Under the pieces are notes generated by a model that worked only from the letters and a program-made list of their open reading frames with translations, was not told the origin of the DNA and did no database searches. This document shows, one piece after another, positions 49,301-61,768 of a DNA stretch of 64,000 nucleotides (positions within the stretch are counted from its first letter, which is position 1; each line of letters begins with the position of its first letter). The position numbers and the translations under genes were made by a program. The stretch comes from Centroberyx gerrardi (lineage: Eukaryota; Chordata; Actinopteri; Beryciformes; Berycidae): positions 13,920,854 to 13,984,853 of the forward strand of contig NC_136000.1 in NCBI RefSeq assembly GCF_048128805.1, given 5' to 3'.

Positions 49301-50546
49301 TATTTGGTTTTCCCTAAGCTTCAAGAAACAGGTAAACAGAGTTCCACACTCAAAACATAAAAACCCACTCGCACACATTTGAGTTAAATAGAAGTAGCCT
49401 TGCATATCTGTAGCTGCACGTACTGCATGTCGAAGTACAATCACAGGGTAAACAAAGATATTTAACAAGGCTTTCTCCAACAGGGAGCATTTGGTGTGCA
49501 AAGTTTGATTTCCACAACAAGGCGTGCGCTCCATGGAAACCATGTGAAAATGTTGATTTTTCTATTTCCCGGTGGGCCGTCTGATTGGAAGAATTCAAAG
49601 TATCAAAAGCAGGACATCAGATCTGACAACAAACACAGACTTGTATCAGTTTGTTGGAACTCAGAGAGCAAACAATGACACACGCTCAAGTATCTGAGCA
49701 AAGGATTAAAATGTCGGCCACAAACTTTACTGCTTAACACAAATGATTGTTTTGCATGAAAAGGTGAATGCATGGAGGGTTGGAGGTGTCGACAGAAACA
49801 AATCACATAGGCTACTGTGATTGTCACAGTCATTGTCACAGACAAAACATACAACAAATACTGACCACGATTCTATTACAGCTATAAAATTATGTTTCCA
49901 CAAACATGGCTGTAGAACAAAATGTCATTAACACAGCCCTTCAATAGGCCCAAGCCTTTTCCGTGGGTTTACCTATGGAAAAATGCAGATCCCTCTGCTA
50001 TGAGTTCCTTGCACTCGAGGGCGAGTTGGGATAATTACTACTAAGTACACAAAAATGGGGGCTTGAAAGTTTCAATGGCAATCCTTGATGATCATCCAGT
50101 AATGCTTTTAAAGGCAGCATGAAAAGGAGAAAAAAAAAAGGGCAGAGGGAGCAGCAGAAAAGAGCTGCCCCGGGGTAAACACGGCTCCACAGCCTTGGAG
50201 TGAGATGAATGGGAGGCCGAGTGTCAGGGACAGGCAGACAAACAACAGCTTCCCCTCAGTGCTAACATCTCCCCACCAAGCTCCGGGGCCACCTCCATTA
50301 TACTTCATCTCCCCTAATCCAGAGCGGAGAGCAGAGATGAACTCATTCCTCCACAACTTTGCTGTGGAGAAAACACTGTTGCCAGTCCCTTTAAGCAGCC
50401 CAGTCAAGGGGAGGAGAGCAGCAGGGAGAGGAGGGGGAGCAGCAGTCTCTTATCCTGTGCCAAGGATTAGATTCCCCTCCAGCTATTAGACTCTACCAAT
50501 GAACTGATAGGCAGAGGGGGGAGTTGGTAGGAGGACTCTGTGGGTT

Positions 50547-50581
<35 letters not shown>

Positions 50582-53500
50582 TTATGTGTGCGTGTGTGTG
50601 TGTGTGTGCATGTGCACGTTTGTGTGCATGCATGCTCTGGAGTGTGTCTGTGTGTGTTTCTGTATGGAGATTTAGAACAAATTCATCTTTTTCAAAACAG
50701 ACCTGTGCATTCCTGAGGCTTTGTTGGATTAAACTTTCTTTAATAATTTAAACAACAAAGTGGCACAAAACCAAAAGCCAGCCCCTCCTCTCCCCCTGTG
50801 TCAGAGTATGGTATGGCTTTAATTCTGTAGACAATGGTTCCTACAGGCTGACTTATAACTCCCCAACAGGCCACATTTAGGCTGGCGTCTGGGCTATCGC
50901 TGCCATCAAAGTCGGCTTTATCAGACAGACACGCTAACTGGAGCTGCTCTTATATGTCTATGGATTTTTCTCCCTGAGGTCTGGCCTTTCTCTGCTGAGA
51001 GAGAGAGGGAGAGAGAGAGAGAGAGCGAGCGAGAGAGAGAGAGACGTGCTGGGAGCAAACACTGTGGGAGCATAGGCCAGAGAAACTGAATCCAGTCACC
51101 AAGCCTGGCTGGTCACAATGGGAATGCTTTACATTGTCATCCACTTCCTCTCCACTTTCCCTCTGTTTCTGTTTCGGGATGACCCCTTGAGGGAGGAAAA
51201 GTGCTGTACCCTTGATAGCAGATAACTAACAGAATCCATAAATTAAATCAATAAACAAGAGAGGGTGTAAAAAGCACAGGAAGCTAAGGAGGCTACGGAG
51301 GAGCCGTCTGGGCGTGCGAGCAAGAGGCCACTGGTTTGAGGGAGAAGGCTCTTTTTTCAAGGGGAAGAGAATGTGCTGCTCATTTCCTCCAAGTTTCCTC
51401 CAAAAGCTCCGTGATGTGTCAGAGACATTGAACACAAGCGAACAGGAACGCAGCGGAGGGGATTATGGGACGGACGGTGATGCTAGCTGGGCCTTCCGAG
51501 AGCCCTTCAGGCCGAGTAAAAGCTCCGTCAAAACTGCGGGAGACGTTTGCGAAATGTCATATCTACAGGCACCGTTAAAGGCCAGTGATGTCTGAGAGAG
51601 CGAGCAGCGGAGCACCTAAAGCAAAACACTCAATGAACATCCTGCTGGGTGGCGGTGCCCTTTCACCTCCTCATACAACCTATCCGTTTGTGTGTGTGTG
51701 TACGTGTGTGTGTATGTGTGTGTGTGTGTGTGAGGGAGGTTTGAGCCAAGTAGGTTGGAGTGTTTCAGTAGAGGAGACCCCGCACATTCCTGAACTCCCC
51801 CCTCCTCTCTCAGTGCCTCCTAACTTCCTACTCTGGTTAGGACTGGAGGGGGGGAGGTGCAGCAAGAAGGTTGCTTTCTTCCTTGTCCTTTAAACTCGCC
51901 AAGGTCTGGTCACAGCACATAATTCAACAGTTTTTCTTTCCTTAGCTTTTAACAGTTTGCTAAGAATCTTGTTTGGTTAAAAATTCTCGCCAAGTCATGC
52001 GGGTAACGTGAGAATGGCGGCAAAGAGTTGACTGTGTGACACAAAAACCTCTGCGGACATCTTTGAAGATATATTGAGAAGTATTCTTTTATTTAATTCA
52101 TACTTTTCCACCCCATAGCACACAGCAGAATCGACGTGTTTCTCTTCTGGGACAAGTAAGACTCTTTACACTGAGGGAGAAAACCAACTTTGGTTGGCGT
52201 ATATACTCAAGCTATGTTGAAGGCTTGGTTTCAAATGAACAATAACAAGGAACTCTATTATTACGAGTTATATTAGTCTGACTAATTTAAGGCGAAAGGC
52301 AGGTATTTGGTTACCACCGGGCTGGGAGGTGGAGCAGCTATGATGGACACAGTTGCCGTTCAAACAATGGTTTCCTATTGATCGGCCCAGTGGATCAGAG
52401 TCTGTGAGGAGAATGTGTTCTGTCAGGATAATGTGGCACCAGAGTTTCTGTTTCAATCACAACACTTGCCGGGCTGTAACCCACACTGCTCCACCACGGG
52501 CATCCAGACACCAGCTCCCCAAACAAAGACAACTGTTTCCCCCCACTCCGACAAGTCTGCCCGTTCACAACAAGCAAGACATTCATTAAAAATGCAGGAG
52601 TGAACATTTCCAATAATTCACAAAGTCCTTCCCTGTCAACATCTGCAAAAAATCTTGAAGCTAAAGGGAATGGCAGGATTTCATTAAGTAAATTACGTGC
52701 TGGCAGTCACTGAGAGGGGAAGAGGGGGAAGCTACAGCCAGACCTCTAATCTAAACCGTACCCTGAAATGCGACAGCCTGACTGCACGTACTGAGCCGCG
52801 CAGCCAAGACCTTAGAAATGCACACAAATAGAAGATAAGTAAAACACACACGACAAAAGTAAATATCATCTTCCCCGGGGAACATAATCAATGAGAATTT
52901 TCACATAAGCCTGTTTACAAACTTGCAACAACTTTATCCCAGAGTACAGTTTGCTTTGTAGGGTTGTACATTCTATAGAGCCTGAGAACATACACTTGGC
53001 ATACATGCACATACCGAGCTCAGTTACAAAACAAAATACCTGTGTGTGCAGTGCCTGGTCAGACCAGTGAGCTAAGCCATTGAAAAAGATACATTATCAG
53101 GGGATGTTTCCCTAGAACATCAGTCAAAATAAAGGTTTTCTGGTCAGATTTGAAAGGCATCAGCTCTCTGGAACAAGATCAAAGGCTCCAAATTATGTCT
53201 ACCATGCTTGGCCCCATGTTAGGACAAGGGAGTGGAATGAAGATAGCACCAGTAGAACAAGTTCAAGATAGTGAAAGAGAGAAAATCAAGTCCCTGTCTC
53301 TGTGTTAACATGGGTACAGTAGGGGGAAAATGAACCATGCCTAGATACACTGGGAGCTTACATCCATCCACAATGAGTTCCTATCCTTTCCCTGTGGCTG
53401 CAAAAGGCTTGTGTAGAGATGTCGAATGACATGGGCCCCTACAGTTAATCCACACACAGCATTCTGGAGGCTCAAAGAATGCGCTGGCTATTCTGAGTTT

Positions 53501-56500
53501 TAAAAATACTGACAGCCATAGGTTCAGGCACAACTGTCAATGCTCCTCTGGGGAGGAAGGGAAAAAACATTCTTAAATCTATTTTAGCCAGCAATCAGAC
53601 CACAGGCCTAAATCATAGCTGGCCTAGGCCGGTCTCTGGATTTATAATTGTGGGTAAAATGGTCAGAAAATAAAAACAGCATCCACAACTGGCACCTCTT
53701 CCGCTGCTCTTTCCCTTCTTGCCAGGCGATGCAAGGCTAGCACATTTACAGTGGCCAGCTCAAATGGAGTATTGTTCCCCCTCTCAGCCTTGAGAGGAGG
53801 CGCGCTAAAACACTAAACTAACAGTTGGACATTCCATACATTTTTAATGGCATTGCGCGCTCTTTATTTGTTGCTGTAACCCTGTGCCCTGAGCTGAATG
53901 AATGGTGCTATTGGTGGAGGCTAGTGCTGTGCTGCGGTGTGAAGGAGAGGAGATGGCAACAGCAGCCCTCCTAGAGCACACGACAAGATTAGCTCACTCG
54001 CTTTGTTTGCTAAGGTAGAATATGGGACGAAAATTATAGCCTGAGCACACCTCCTGTTATTTCTACTAACTGTAGTTCTGTGTTGTTAGGCTTAAAATGA
54101 ACACTGTCCACCTTATCCTAGGTGAGCACAGTACACCATCAGAGTTGACTTTACTCTGTGAATTCAAATGAGAAGCACAGCACTGTAAGCATAGTCTCAT
54201 AGTCATGTATGAGGCTGTAGATTAATCTTTATCAGTGAACCCTTCAGAAGTTAGCCAAACACCCAGCAGCACTGGCACCACATTGGCTTGCCAAGAGGAG
54301 ACAGATAAATACTAAGCTCAGCAGGCCAGTTTCTGTTGACATGTAAGGGGTTTCAGGCCTCTCCAAGGACTGCTTTAGATTAGCATGGCTTTCACTCTGC
54401 AGGTAGAGGTCACATTACCTCACCACTCCTAGGACCTCTGTTGCCAGTACAGACTGAAAATCAACTCTAAGAGCACATGACAACTGCACTCCCTCCTGAC
54501 AAATATAAGATGATACAATAGTGTGCTAGCTACTAACATTTCCGCTACATGAAACATATAGTCCACACCAAGGAGGCAGTTCTACTACAAAACCAAACCT
54601 TCCTGCCTCACATCTTGAAGTCTTTACAAAACTCAAGCAAGCTGGAGAGAAAACAAAAGATCCTAATCTAATGGCCACAAGACTTCATTGCAGTTCGACT
54701 GAGAGGAACCAATCTACATTGCAATGAATGTACTCATGAACTCATGTAACAATCACACACGTACACACACCCACCCACCCACCCACACACACTATATTAA
54801 TGAACCCATAGGTCATGCAGACCGTACTGAAGATCTTCCAAGTCCTAACCCCTGACAGAAAAACTGGATGTCTGACGCACCACGCTCTAACAATGCTGAG
54901 AAAGGGAAAATGAAAAATGGCCTTATCGCTCTTATCAATGGCTCTCTTTTTCTGTGTGTGTGTGTGTGTTACGTAAGGGGAAACGGAAGCCAGCCTCCCA
55001 GGACAGGAACAGATACTTGAGACGAGGACTCTGGGTACAGGCCCTACACCACTATGGAGAGAATGGAGCACAAGACCCTTTAGGATGTATTGCTCCAACC
55101 CTCCGCCCCCAGCTTAAAATGGACTCTGCAAACTGGACACGACAAACGGGTGAGGAGAGCCCCTCACATCCCCCGAGACGCTGGCCTTCTCTTCAACATT
55201 CCTCGGCCTCCCCCCGCTGTCAAAGGGGCAATTCACCGCCCTGCGCTGCTACAAAACCCAGGCAGCTTTTTAAAACAGGATGTTTGTCTGAGGCCTCCTT
55301 CCCCTCAAATAAACAATCCGCAAAACCTGATTTCTGGAGGCAGGGTGGAAGCACTCGAGTCACATTATTTCCACATCCCGTATCCTGGAGCATTGGGGCT
55401 CCTGAGGGAGTGTGGGCGGCCAGGCGCTGGGCAGGCTCAGGGCTGCGGTGGAAACCTGAGGCCATGTGCCAGGCTGCAGGGGGAGATGAGCCCAGGCTGC
55501 ACCACTCTGGGGTCTGGGCTGGAGGAGGGGGATCATGGCCTGATAGGCTCGGGGAGGGGAGGGGGACAGGGCCCACACTGATGCAGTTGTCACTCCATCA
55601 GACCATACGTCTGTCTAGGCAGTCTGGAGTCTGGAGTACTGCTGCTAGACCAAGATGGCTGGATGTCTATAGAGCAGGAAACAGGTATACACCGCACACC
55701 CTACATTTCAAAATACAGGTCATCCACAAAGGATGGAGGCGCGGGATGGCACTTAAATGTGTTCCACTGCATATGATGGTTCCTGAGTTGTGCGAGACAG
55801 CTATAAATTAATCAGCTGGCTGTGGATTTGGGTGTGTTGTAAATGATGTCACCTACATTATGTCACCCTGGCATCCCAGTTTAGCTCAGGAGGGACAAAA
55901 CAGAGCACGACTTAAAGAGCTATCCATAAAATACCAAGGGCACTGCACTGAACAGATGACCTAATGTGGAAAAACATATCGAGACAGTTGAGAACAAATT
56001 AGAGGTGCAATCCAGCCCAAGTCTTTTCAGATGTGTAGATATGCTATTTAATTAGTTCCTAGCAGAAGTGGAATCACATGCCTTCAAAGTCAGATCAACA
56101 TCTATGGGTCCAATCTAATCCGCTCTAATCAAGAGCAGCATCACATGCCTTGATTAGACTGTCTAATTATTCCGTGCAATTCCACTGTCTCTGACACAGA
56201 CAGAGGGTATGGGCTGCTGCCTAGTGCTGGCTCCTCCCTGACAGGGACAGGCAGGCTGTGATCAGGATTGACTGGGCAATCTTCAATTCTCTTAGCTCTT
56301 GCGTGTGTGTATGTGTGCACGCATACATGTGGATGTATAGGAAGGATCCTACGAAAAAAAATGTAGGCTACAAAAATAAAAAAACAAAAGCTTCACCACA
56401 AGTACGGATGCCTGTTTGAGGTTTCAGCACCTGCACTCTGTACACTTTAATTTCCCTGAGCGATCTGTTCCGTGACTCACATGAGGCCCTTCCCATCTAT

Positions 56501-59500
56501 CTATTAACTGCCTTGTTCTGCCTGGAAGAACCAGTCAATACCAGAGTGGACCTGACACATTGTCTGCAGGCGAGACATCCAGGGAGACTGCAGTGGCCTT
56601 AGCTCCAAAGACAGGCAGGCAGACAGAGAGAGCAAGGTATCATTACTGTGCGGGAGCGCTGACTGCCTGCTGATGCCCTCTTCCCTCCAGTGAGCGCTAC
56701 AGCACTCTGTGTCCTCCATGTCTGGCAACCTTCAGTCTTTCCGCTCCTTCCGTCCAATTTTCCTACATTCTCAGGACGGAGAGTTAAAGGGAAATAAAAG
56801 AGGACACTAACTCAGGTCACTCTGCATGTCCTCTGGCCACTCCTTCAGGTTGCTGGGTTCAGCCTGACCACGCTCCCCGGCTCCTTGCGCTTGCAATTAC
56901 TCCCAGCGAAATGTGCGGGAGCCCCTCCATTCACACCAGTGATCTCAACTCACACCAACGTGAGCGTGTACACACAGTGTTCTGCTGACAAATTCCACTG
57001 GGTTGATTGAGGACGCAACCTCTGATGAGTGGAGAATGTGGGCACACTGGTCTAAACTGGGTCCAGGGGAAGGCCTGCATCAGACTTCACTGCACACATA
57101 GTTAATGTGGTAACTCCTGAGCAGAATGGCACCGATGCCTCTCAGAAAGAGAATACATTTACCCTACAATGACTGAAATCTTAACTGTAGTGAAACTAAA
57201 CATCTTAAGTGCTTACTTTTGGCATGCCTCCTCAAATTGAGAGCAAGAGCTGGCCAGAGAAGCATTATAATGAAGAAGTGACAAACATAAAGAGCCCCTA
57301 AAGTCAGAGACAATGTGATTGACATAATAAAGTCAATGTGTAGGGGGAAAACACCCCCTCAGACAGTCATACAGGAAGCAATGAGACCTGCTTCAAAGGG
57401 CTTCACTCTGATGTGCACACGACGAGGCCCAGGCAGTGAGGAAACAGGTGTGCAGGCAGCATAGGCACAGGCACATTCCCTCACACACACAGTACTATGG
57501 TATACTACGCACAGACTCGAAAGCCGGGCCAGCTCATGACGTAAACAGACATCAAAGTGTCCCTGGTGGGGTTGTCTTTCTCCCACATTGTGATACAGCC
57601 GTGTTTAAATAAATCACTGGGAATGTTCCAAATGTGTATGTCGAGGAATTCCACACAATAACTCAAGGTACGAATGCTACACTCGCACATTAAAGGAATA
57701 ATTCACACGCGGGTGAGCTTTTTAAAAATGCATAGAGAAGTGCATAGAGAAATGCATAGGTAAGAACATATTCTTTCAAGATATAGTGTAGTTAAAGCCG
57801 TGTTTAACAAGATTCCACCCATAATCAATTTTCAGCGGGTTAAGCAACTGCAAGAATCAATCAACCAGTGGGATCAGTTATGAGTGCTATTTAACTGTAT
57901 CTAATCTGTAATACAATTCTGTAATTTCACAGTATTAACTTAACAACATAGAGTGGATGGATTTTAAGACATTTACCATCGTGACATGGCACCAAATAAT
58001 CTAATGCAGAAATGGAACTTTTTCCTTTTCCATTGAATATATTCTGGATATTACTTTAAGTGGTGGAACAAACTTATCTACCAAACCAACCAGTTCCGAT
58101 CTGTTTCTCTGCCATTGTTTGACAGAGAAGAATGTTTAGACTGGGTATTTCTGTAGCCCTGGGCTGCAAACTGTGGTTGCATATTTGACTACCCACCCCC
58201 ACCCCCACCCTCCCTCCACCCCACTCAGTGCCCCCCAGACTTGCTTTTAAGAGGTTTACTTGTTCCTGCATGAGGGGCGGAGTTAGGATCACATATAACT
58301 CCAGTTACACACAGACACTGTCTCTATCTAAGCTGCAGACGTGGGAATGGGAAGGGGGATCCACAGGCGGTGTCATCTCTGGGTCAGCCACAAAGTCTAA
58401 ACAGGATAACCTGACCAATTGCATTATTGGCCTATATGTTAAAGCTGAGCTGAACAGGTTGTATAAGGAGGTCTTATGATGGCATGTTATTCTGACAAAC
58501 TAGGGCAAACGCTCGGTGGAGAGTGTATGCTGCTGACCAGATGCTGCCGGCTTGTTTCATTCAGTGTGGGCTCTCGGTATCTAAAACATTTGACTTAAAC
58601 CTCCACACACAATCCTACTGTCCAAATGCATAATAACATGATCAGAGGCAAACTGGCTACACAAATTAGCTCACAACAGGCAAAACTGCCACCCTGCAGT
58701 GCATTGGTCATTGTCTTTCCCAAGTCCAAGTTGTTGAGACTGTCGGAGCCAATGGAGAGTGATCTGGCCTGGCCTATACAAGCAGCAACACAGTTGGAAG
58801 AAACCAAAGCCTAGCATGTCTAGATCCTCCCTCCTCACCACAGTCTCTGAGGAATTGTGGTGCGCGCTCTGACAAGCCCCTCATTTGTTGACTCAGGGAG
58901 TGTCGCCGGGCCATGCTGAGGTGGTGACAGCATGTGTACTGGGGAGGAGGGGGCCTTCGCTGACTGAATACTTCACTGCCAGGTAGCCATGTCAACTGTT
59001 CAATGTCCAGGCGTCTGAGCCATGGCAGACCCCTGAACAGGAAATGCTGTTCCTGCAAGCCCCAAAATGAGGGCTCTGAATCCCCGTCCACATGAATCTG
59101 ATACTATGCATGCAGACTGTGGTCCTGGTTTGAAGGGGGAGGCATGCTGACTCTATGCCATGAGAAAGGAGTGTTTCATTTCAAATCAGAGGACAGGACT
59201 GTTTCTACTCGCTTCCTTTGGTGTGGCCCCATTCACAGGAGCAACTCCATTTCCCTGAACCCACCCCTCCCTGCAGCCCACTTACAGCCAAGCTAGATAG
59301 AGCTGTGTGTGTGTGAGTGCCTGTGCACATGCGTGTGCACAAGTATGTGTGCTTGTGTGTGTTTCTGAGCGAGCTTGGATCTTATTACAGTTTGATCCCA
59401 CTCAAATATTTCTGAAAGAAAAACAGAGGAGGGGAGGCCGGCTCTGTGGCCAATGCACACGCCCCGCTGAACCTCTGCACCGCTCACAATGAAACCTTTA

Positions 59501-60012
59501 TCTCTAAAGCTTGCACTGCTCATAATGGCCTTTAATGAGAAGGAATAAAGCACAACATCAAAACGAAATTACCTTGCTAAGTTTGTGCATTTACCCAGAC
59601 AGACTCAACAGCTATAAAGACTACAGTACTGAACTGTAAAAAAATACTTAGTTAAAATACTTTATGAAAGAATTATACTTCTCCTTTCACTGTTAGATGC
59701 TGGGTCTGATTTAACTATTTCAAAGCCAAACAAATAGGACAATGCAATACTGAACCGAGGGTTAGATCTATGATTTATTACACCCTGCTTCTAAATATGT
59801 GTGACCTGTGCCATCAGGAGAATAACAGTAGAACTCTGATAAGAAACTGATTCATACTACCTATTATTCCAGTTTAAAGCTGTAAGCACAGATATGTGCT
59901 TACTCACTCAAACACGGACAAACGGACAAAGATACGGACAAATATATGTAAACCCATATCCAGAGACACAAAGACACCAATGGCATATAGCAACATATTC
60001 ATGGTGGTGGTG

Positions 60013-60043
<31 letters not shown>

Positions 60044-61768
60044 GGGGGGGTGTCTTAAGTCACTGTATCTTGTAGGTACAGCAATAGATGTTGTTTCACC
60101 TAATGACCTAATGATCTGTTTTAATCATAAACCAGGTAAGAGGCACAATCCTTGAGTCACGTTCAAATGATCTCTCCCTTATGAGATATTTGCTTCATTA
60201 AGGTTAAGGTTATGTTTTAACCTCACAATGTACTAAATAAATACTTTTCTATGCTGAGCAGAAGTGTCACCTCTTTTCCAAATGATGTTGCTTTAGTAAT
60301 ATGGTTGCACTTTGATTCAAGCCAGTGGGTGCGCTGCCATACCAGTGCTACTCTTTCAGTTCACTCTTTCAGTTTCTCACTTCCATACCCAAAGTCCAGT
60401 TAAGAAAGAATGAAAGTTGAGATTTAATATCTGATATATATCATTAAATGATTAGAAGCAACACAGAGCATTTGAAGATGATTTTTCCAAAACAAGATAT
60501 CTACTGTACCATTTGAAAATAAGTGACACCTACTCTTAGTGACCCTACTCTACTCACAAAATTAAAGCCTTTAAAATAATTCAAAAGTAACTCAAATCCT
60601 TGGTTGACAAATGATAGTGCATTTACAGACAGGTAACTACTTTTCAGGTAACTACTTCAGGTAATGATTTGTTTCGAAAATCAATACATAGCATTTCGGA
60701 CATGAACTCCTTATTTGGAGGCTGAAGACCGTTTTTAGGAACACACCCACCTGAGAATTCCCCCGGTGTGATGTTTGGTGAGCTGGCTGCCTCAGTTTCA
60801 GTGTAAGACAATGTGGAGTCTGACAGATCTGCAGTGAATAAAACAGAAATCAGCTTCTGACAGTGACGCCTGCTGCCCTGCCCTCTCACTGACCGTCAGA
60901 ACAATGAGAGCTGTGGGCTGCTCCTGTGTTAAATCAATATTTCACAGAAAAAAGAAAAGCAAATTTCCTTTCAATTTTGTAATTTGTAATAATGTAAAAA
61001 ATATAACCTAAAAATCATCCCTATTTAATATAAAATTTTGCGGTGAGAACATCTTCCCAATCTCTCAAACACTATAACCTTTGTCCCAGCAATAGTAGAT
61101 AGCATGGCAACTTCACTCAGGCTTTACCTGATGACCCCCCCACCCCCCCACCACCACCCGCACCCCCACCCCCCCACCACCACCCGCACCCCCACCCCCC
61201 CAAACGCAGACCGGAAACCCCAGCTGTACTCAGGCTTGCGGCCCCAGCTAGCAGCCAGGCTCCAGAGTCCCAGCAGCCCACACCACATACTACCCACACT
61301 GGCTCCGGCTGGCATGCTGACATTATGCCACTTGCTGGCCTAAGTCTCAGCTCAAAGCTACTGCGCAAATTGCCAGTCACTGGGCCTAATTACAGCCATT
61401 AAAATTCTTCACGTTATTTTATTCCTGCTTCTTCCCCCTCATACTCCCTTTAAGCCAAAGATTCAACCAGAGAGTGTCCATGCAGATCGCTTTATTATAC
61501 AACTTGTCTGTTATTATGAATAATGAATAAAAGATGATTAATCATGTCATTGCAGTTATGTTTCATAAAAACTACCTGGTTAAATGTGAAAACACGTCAC
61601 AGCAGAATAGTTAATTTTGATGGTAGAATTCAGATAAACATCAATAAATGAGGGTGATACAGAGGACGTGCTTCAGGTGTGTTACAGTTCATCTCTGTGT
61701 TTGTCACTTACCCAGTGGCTTGTGTTCTTCATTAGGGGAAAGCCTCGAATAAGGGGGTGGGGGTGACT
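45800..61768 (-). CDS. smad6: SMAD family member 6 (inhibitory Smad), 3' three exons
   Basis: Coding exons on the minus strand: 61768-61712, 60828-60751 and 46341-45800, equivalent to exons 2-4 of the four-exon vertebrate gene; the large first exon with the MH1 domain is beyond the right edge. Smad6 blocks BMP signalling by binding activated type I receptors and competing with Smad1/5 for Smad4. Visible: linker [12 protein letters not shown], whose PPPY binds Smurf WW domains; [13 protein letters not shown] and [12 protein letters not shown] before MH2; then the whole MH2 domain with [37 protein letters not shown] and [17 protein letters not shown], ending [13 protein letters not shown]. There is no C-terminal SSXS, as expected for an I-Smad. 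[15 protein letters not shown] and YDPNSVRIS favour Smad6 over Smad7. Phases agree across all junctions. Paralogue a or b is not determined. Confidence 0.96.
50545..50608. repeat. (TG)n/(GA)n compound microsatellite
   Basis: TG run, then AGAGAG, then a second TG run. Confidence 0.9.
50995..51044. repeat. (GA)n microsatellite
   Basis: GA dinucleotides with GG and GC interruptions. Confidence 0.9.
51690..51732. repeat. (GT)n microsatellite
   Basis: GT dinucleotides with AC/TA interruptions. Confidence 0.9.
56111..56172. promoter_or_regulatory. TAATC-rich inverted repeat, possible homeodomain cluster
   Basis: TCTAATCAAG (56124-56133) and CTTGATTAGA (56149-56158) are exact reverse complements with a 15-base loop. 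Including the flanks, TAATCC, TAATC, GATTA and TAATTA occur within about 60 bp. TAATCC is the bicoid-type (OTX/PITX/GSC) core. Function is inferred. Confidence 0.35.
60012..60050. repeat. (GT)n followed by G10
   Basis: About 15 GT units then ten G, in smad6 intron 3 near exon 3. Confidence 0.95.
60751..60828 (-). CDS. smad6: smad6 third coding exon
   Basis: 78 bp, acceptor CTGCAG, donor TCTCAG|gtgggt. Encodes [20 protein letters not shown] and PGEFS, matching the linker just before MH2 in SMAD6. Starts and ends inside split Asp codons (G|AT). Confidence 0.93.
61135..61202. repeat. C-rich tandem repeat in smad6 intron 2
   Basis: Two copies of a unit of about 32 bp built from CCCCCACC, ACCACCACCCGC and CCCCCACC. 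The smad6 transcript carries the G-rich complement, with many GGG runs suited to G-quadruplex formation, about 300 bp upstream of exon 3. Confidence 0.85.
61712..61768 (-). CDS. smad6: smad6 second coding exon (PPPY linker)
   Basis: 57 bp, acceptor TTACAG, donor CTGG|gtaagt. Encodes [18 protein letters not shown], the Smurf-binding PY motif region typical of inhibitory Smads. Confidence 0.92.

Larger units (their letters stand above)
46342..60750 (-). other. smad6 intron 3
   Basis: A 14.4-kb intron with no nested gene that I can support. It contains microsatellites (50545-50608, 50995-51044, 51690-51732, 60012-60050), a TAATC-bearing inverted repeat (56124-56158) and long stretches of complex sequence. 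Antisense open frames such as 54954-55811 (285 codons) have no recognisable domain. Confidence 0.7.

Noticed and set aside
54954..55811. 285-codon plus-strand open frame inside smad6 intron 3, antisense to the gene
   Set aside because: Composition is Pro/Arg/Gly/Trp-rich with no recognisable domain; it begins in a TG repeat, and overlapping open frames occur on the other strand, as expected of GC-rich non-coding DNA.
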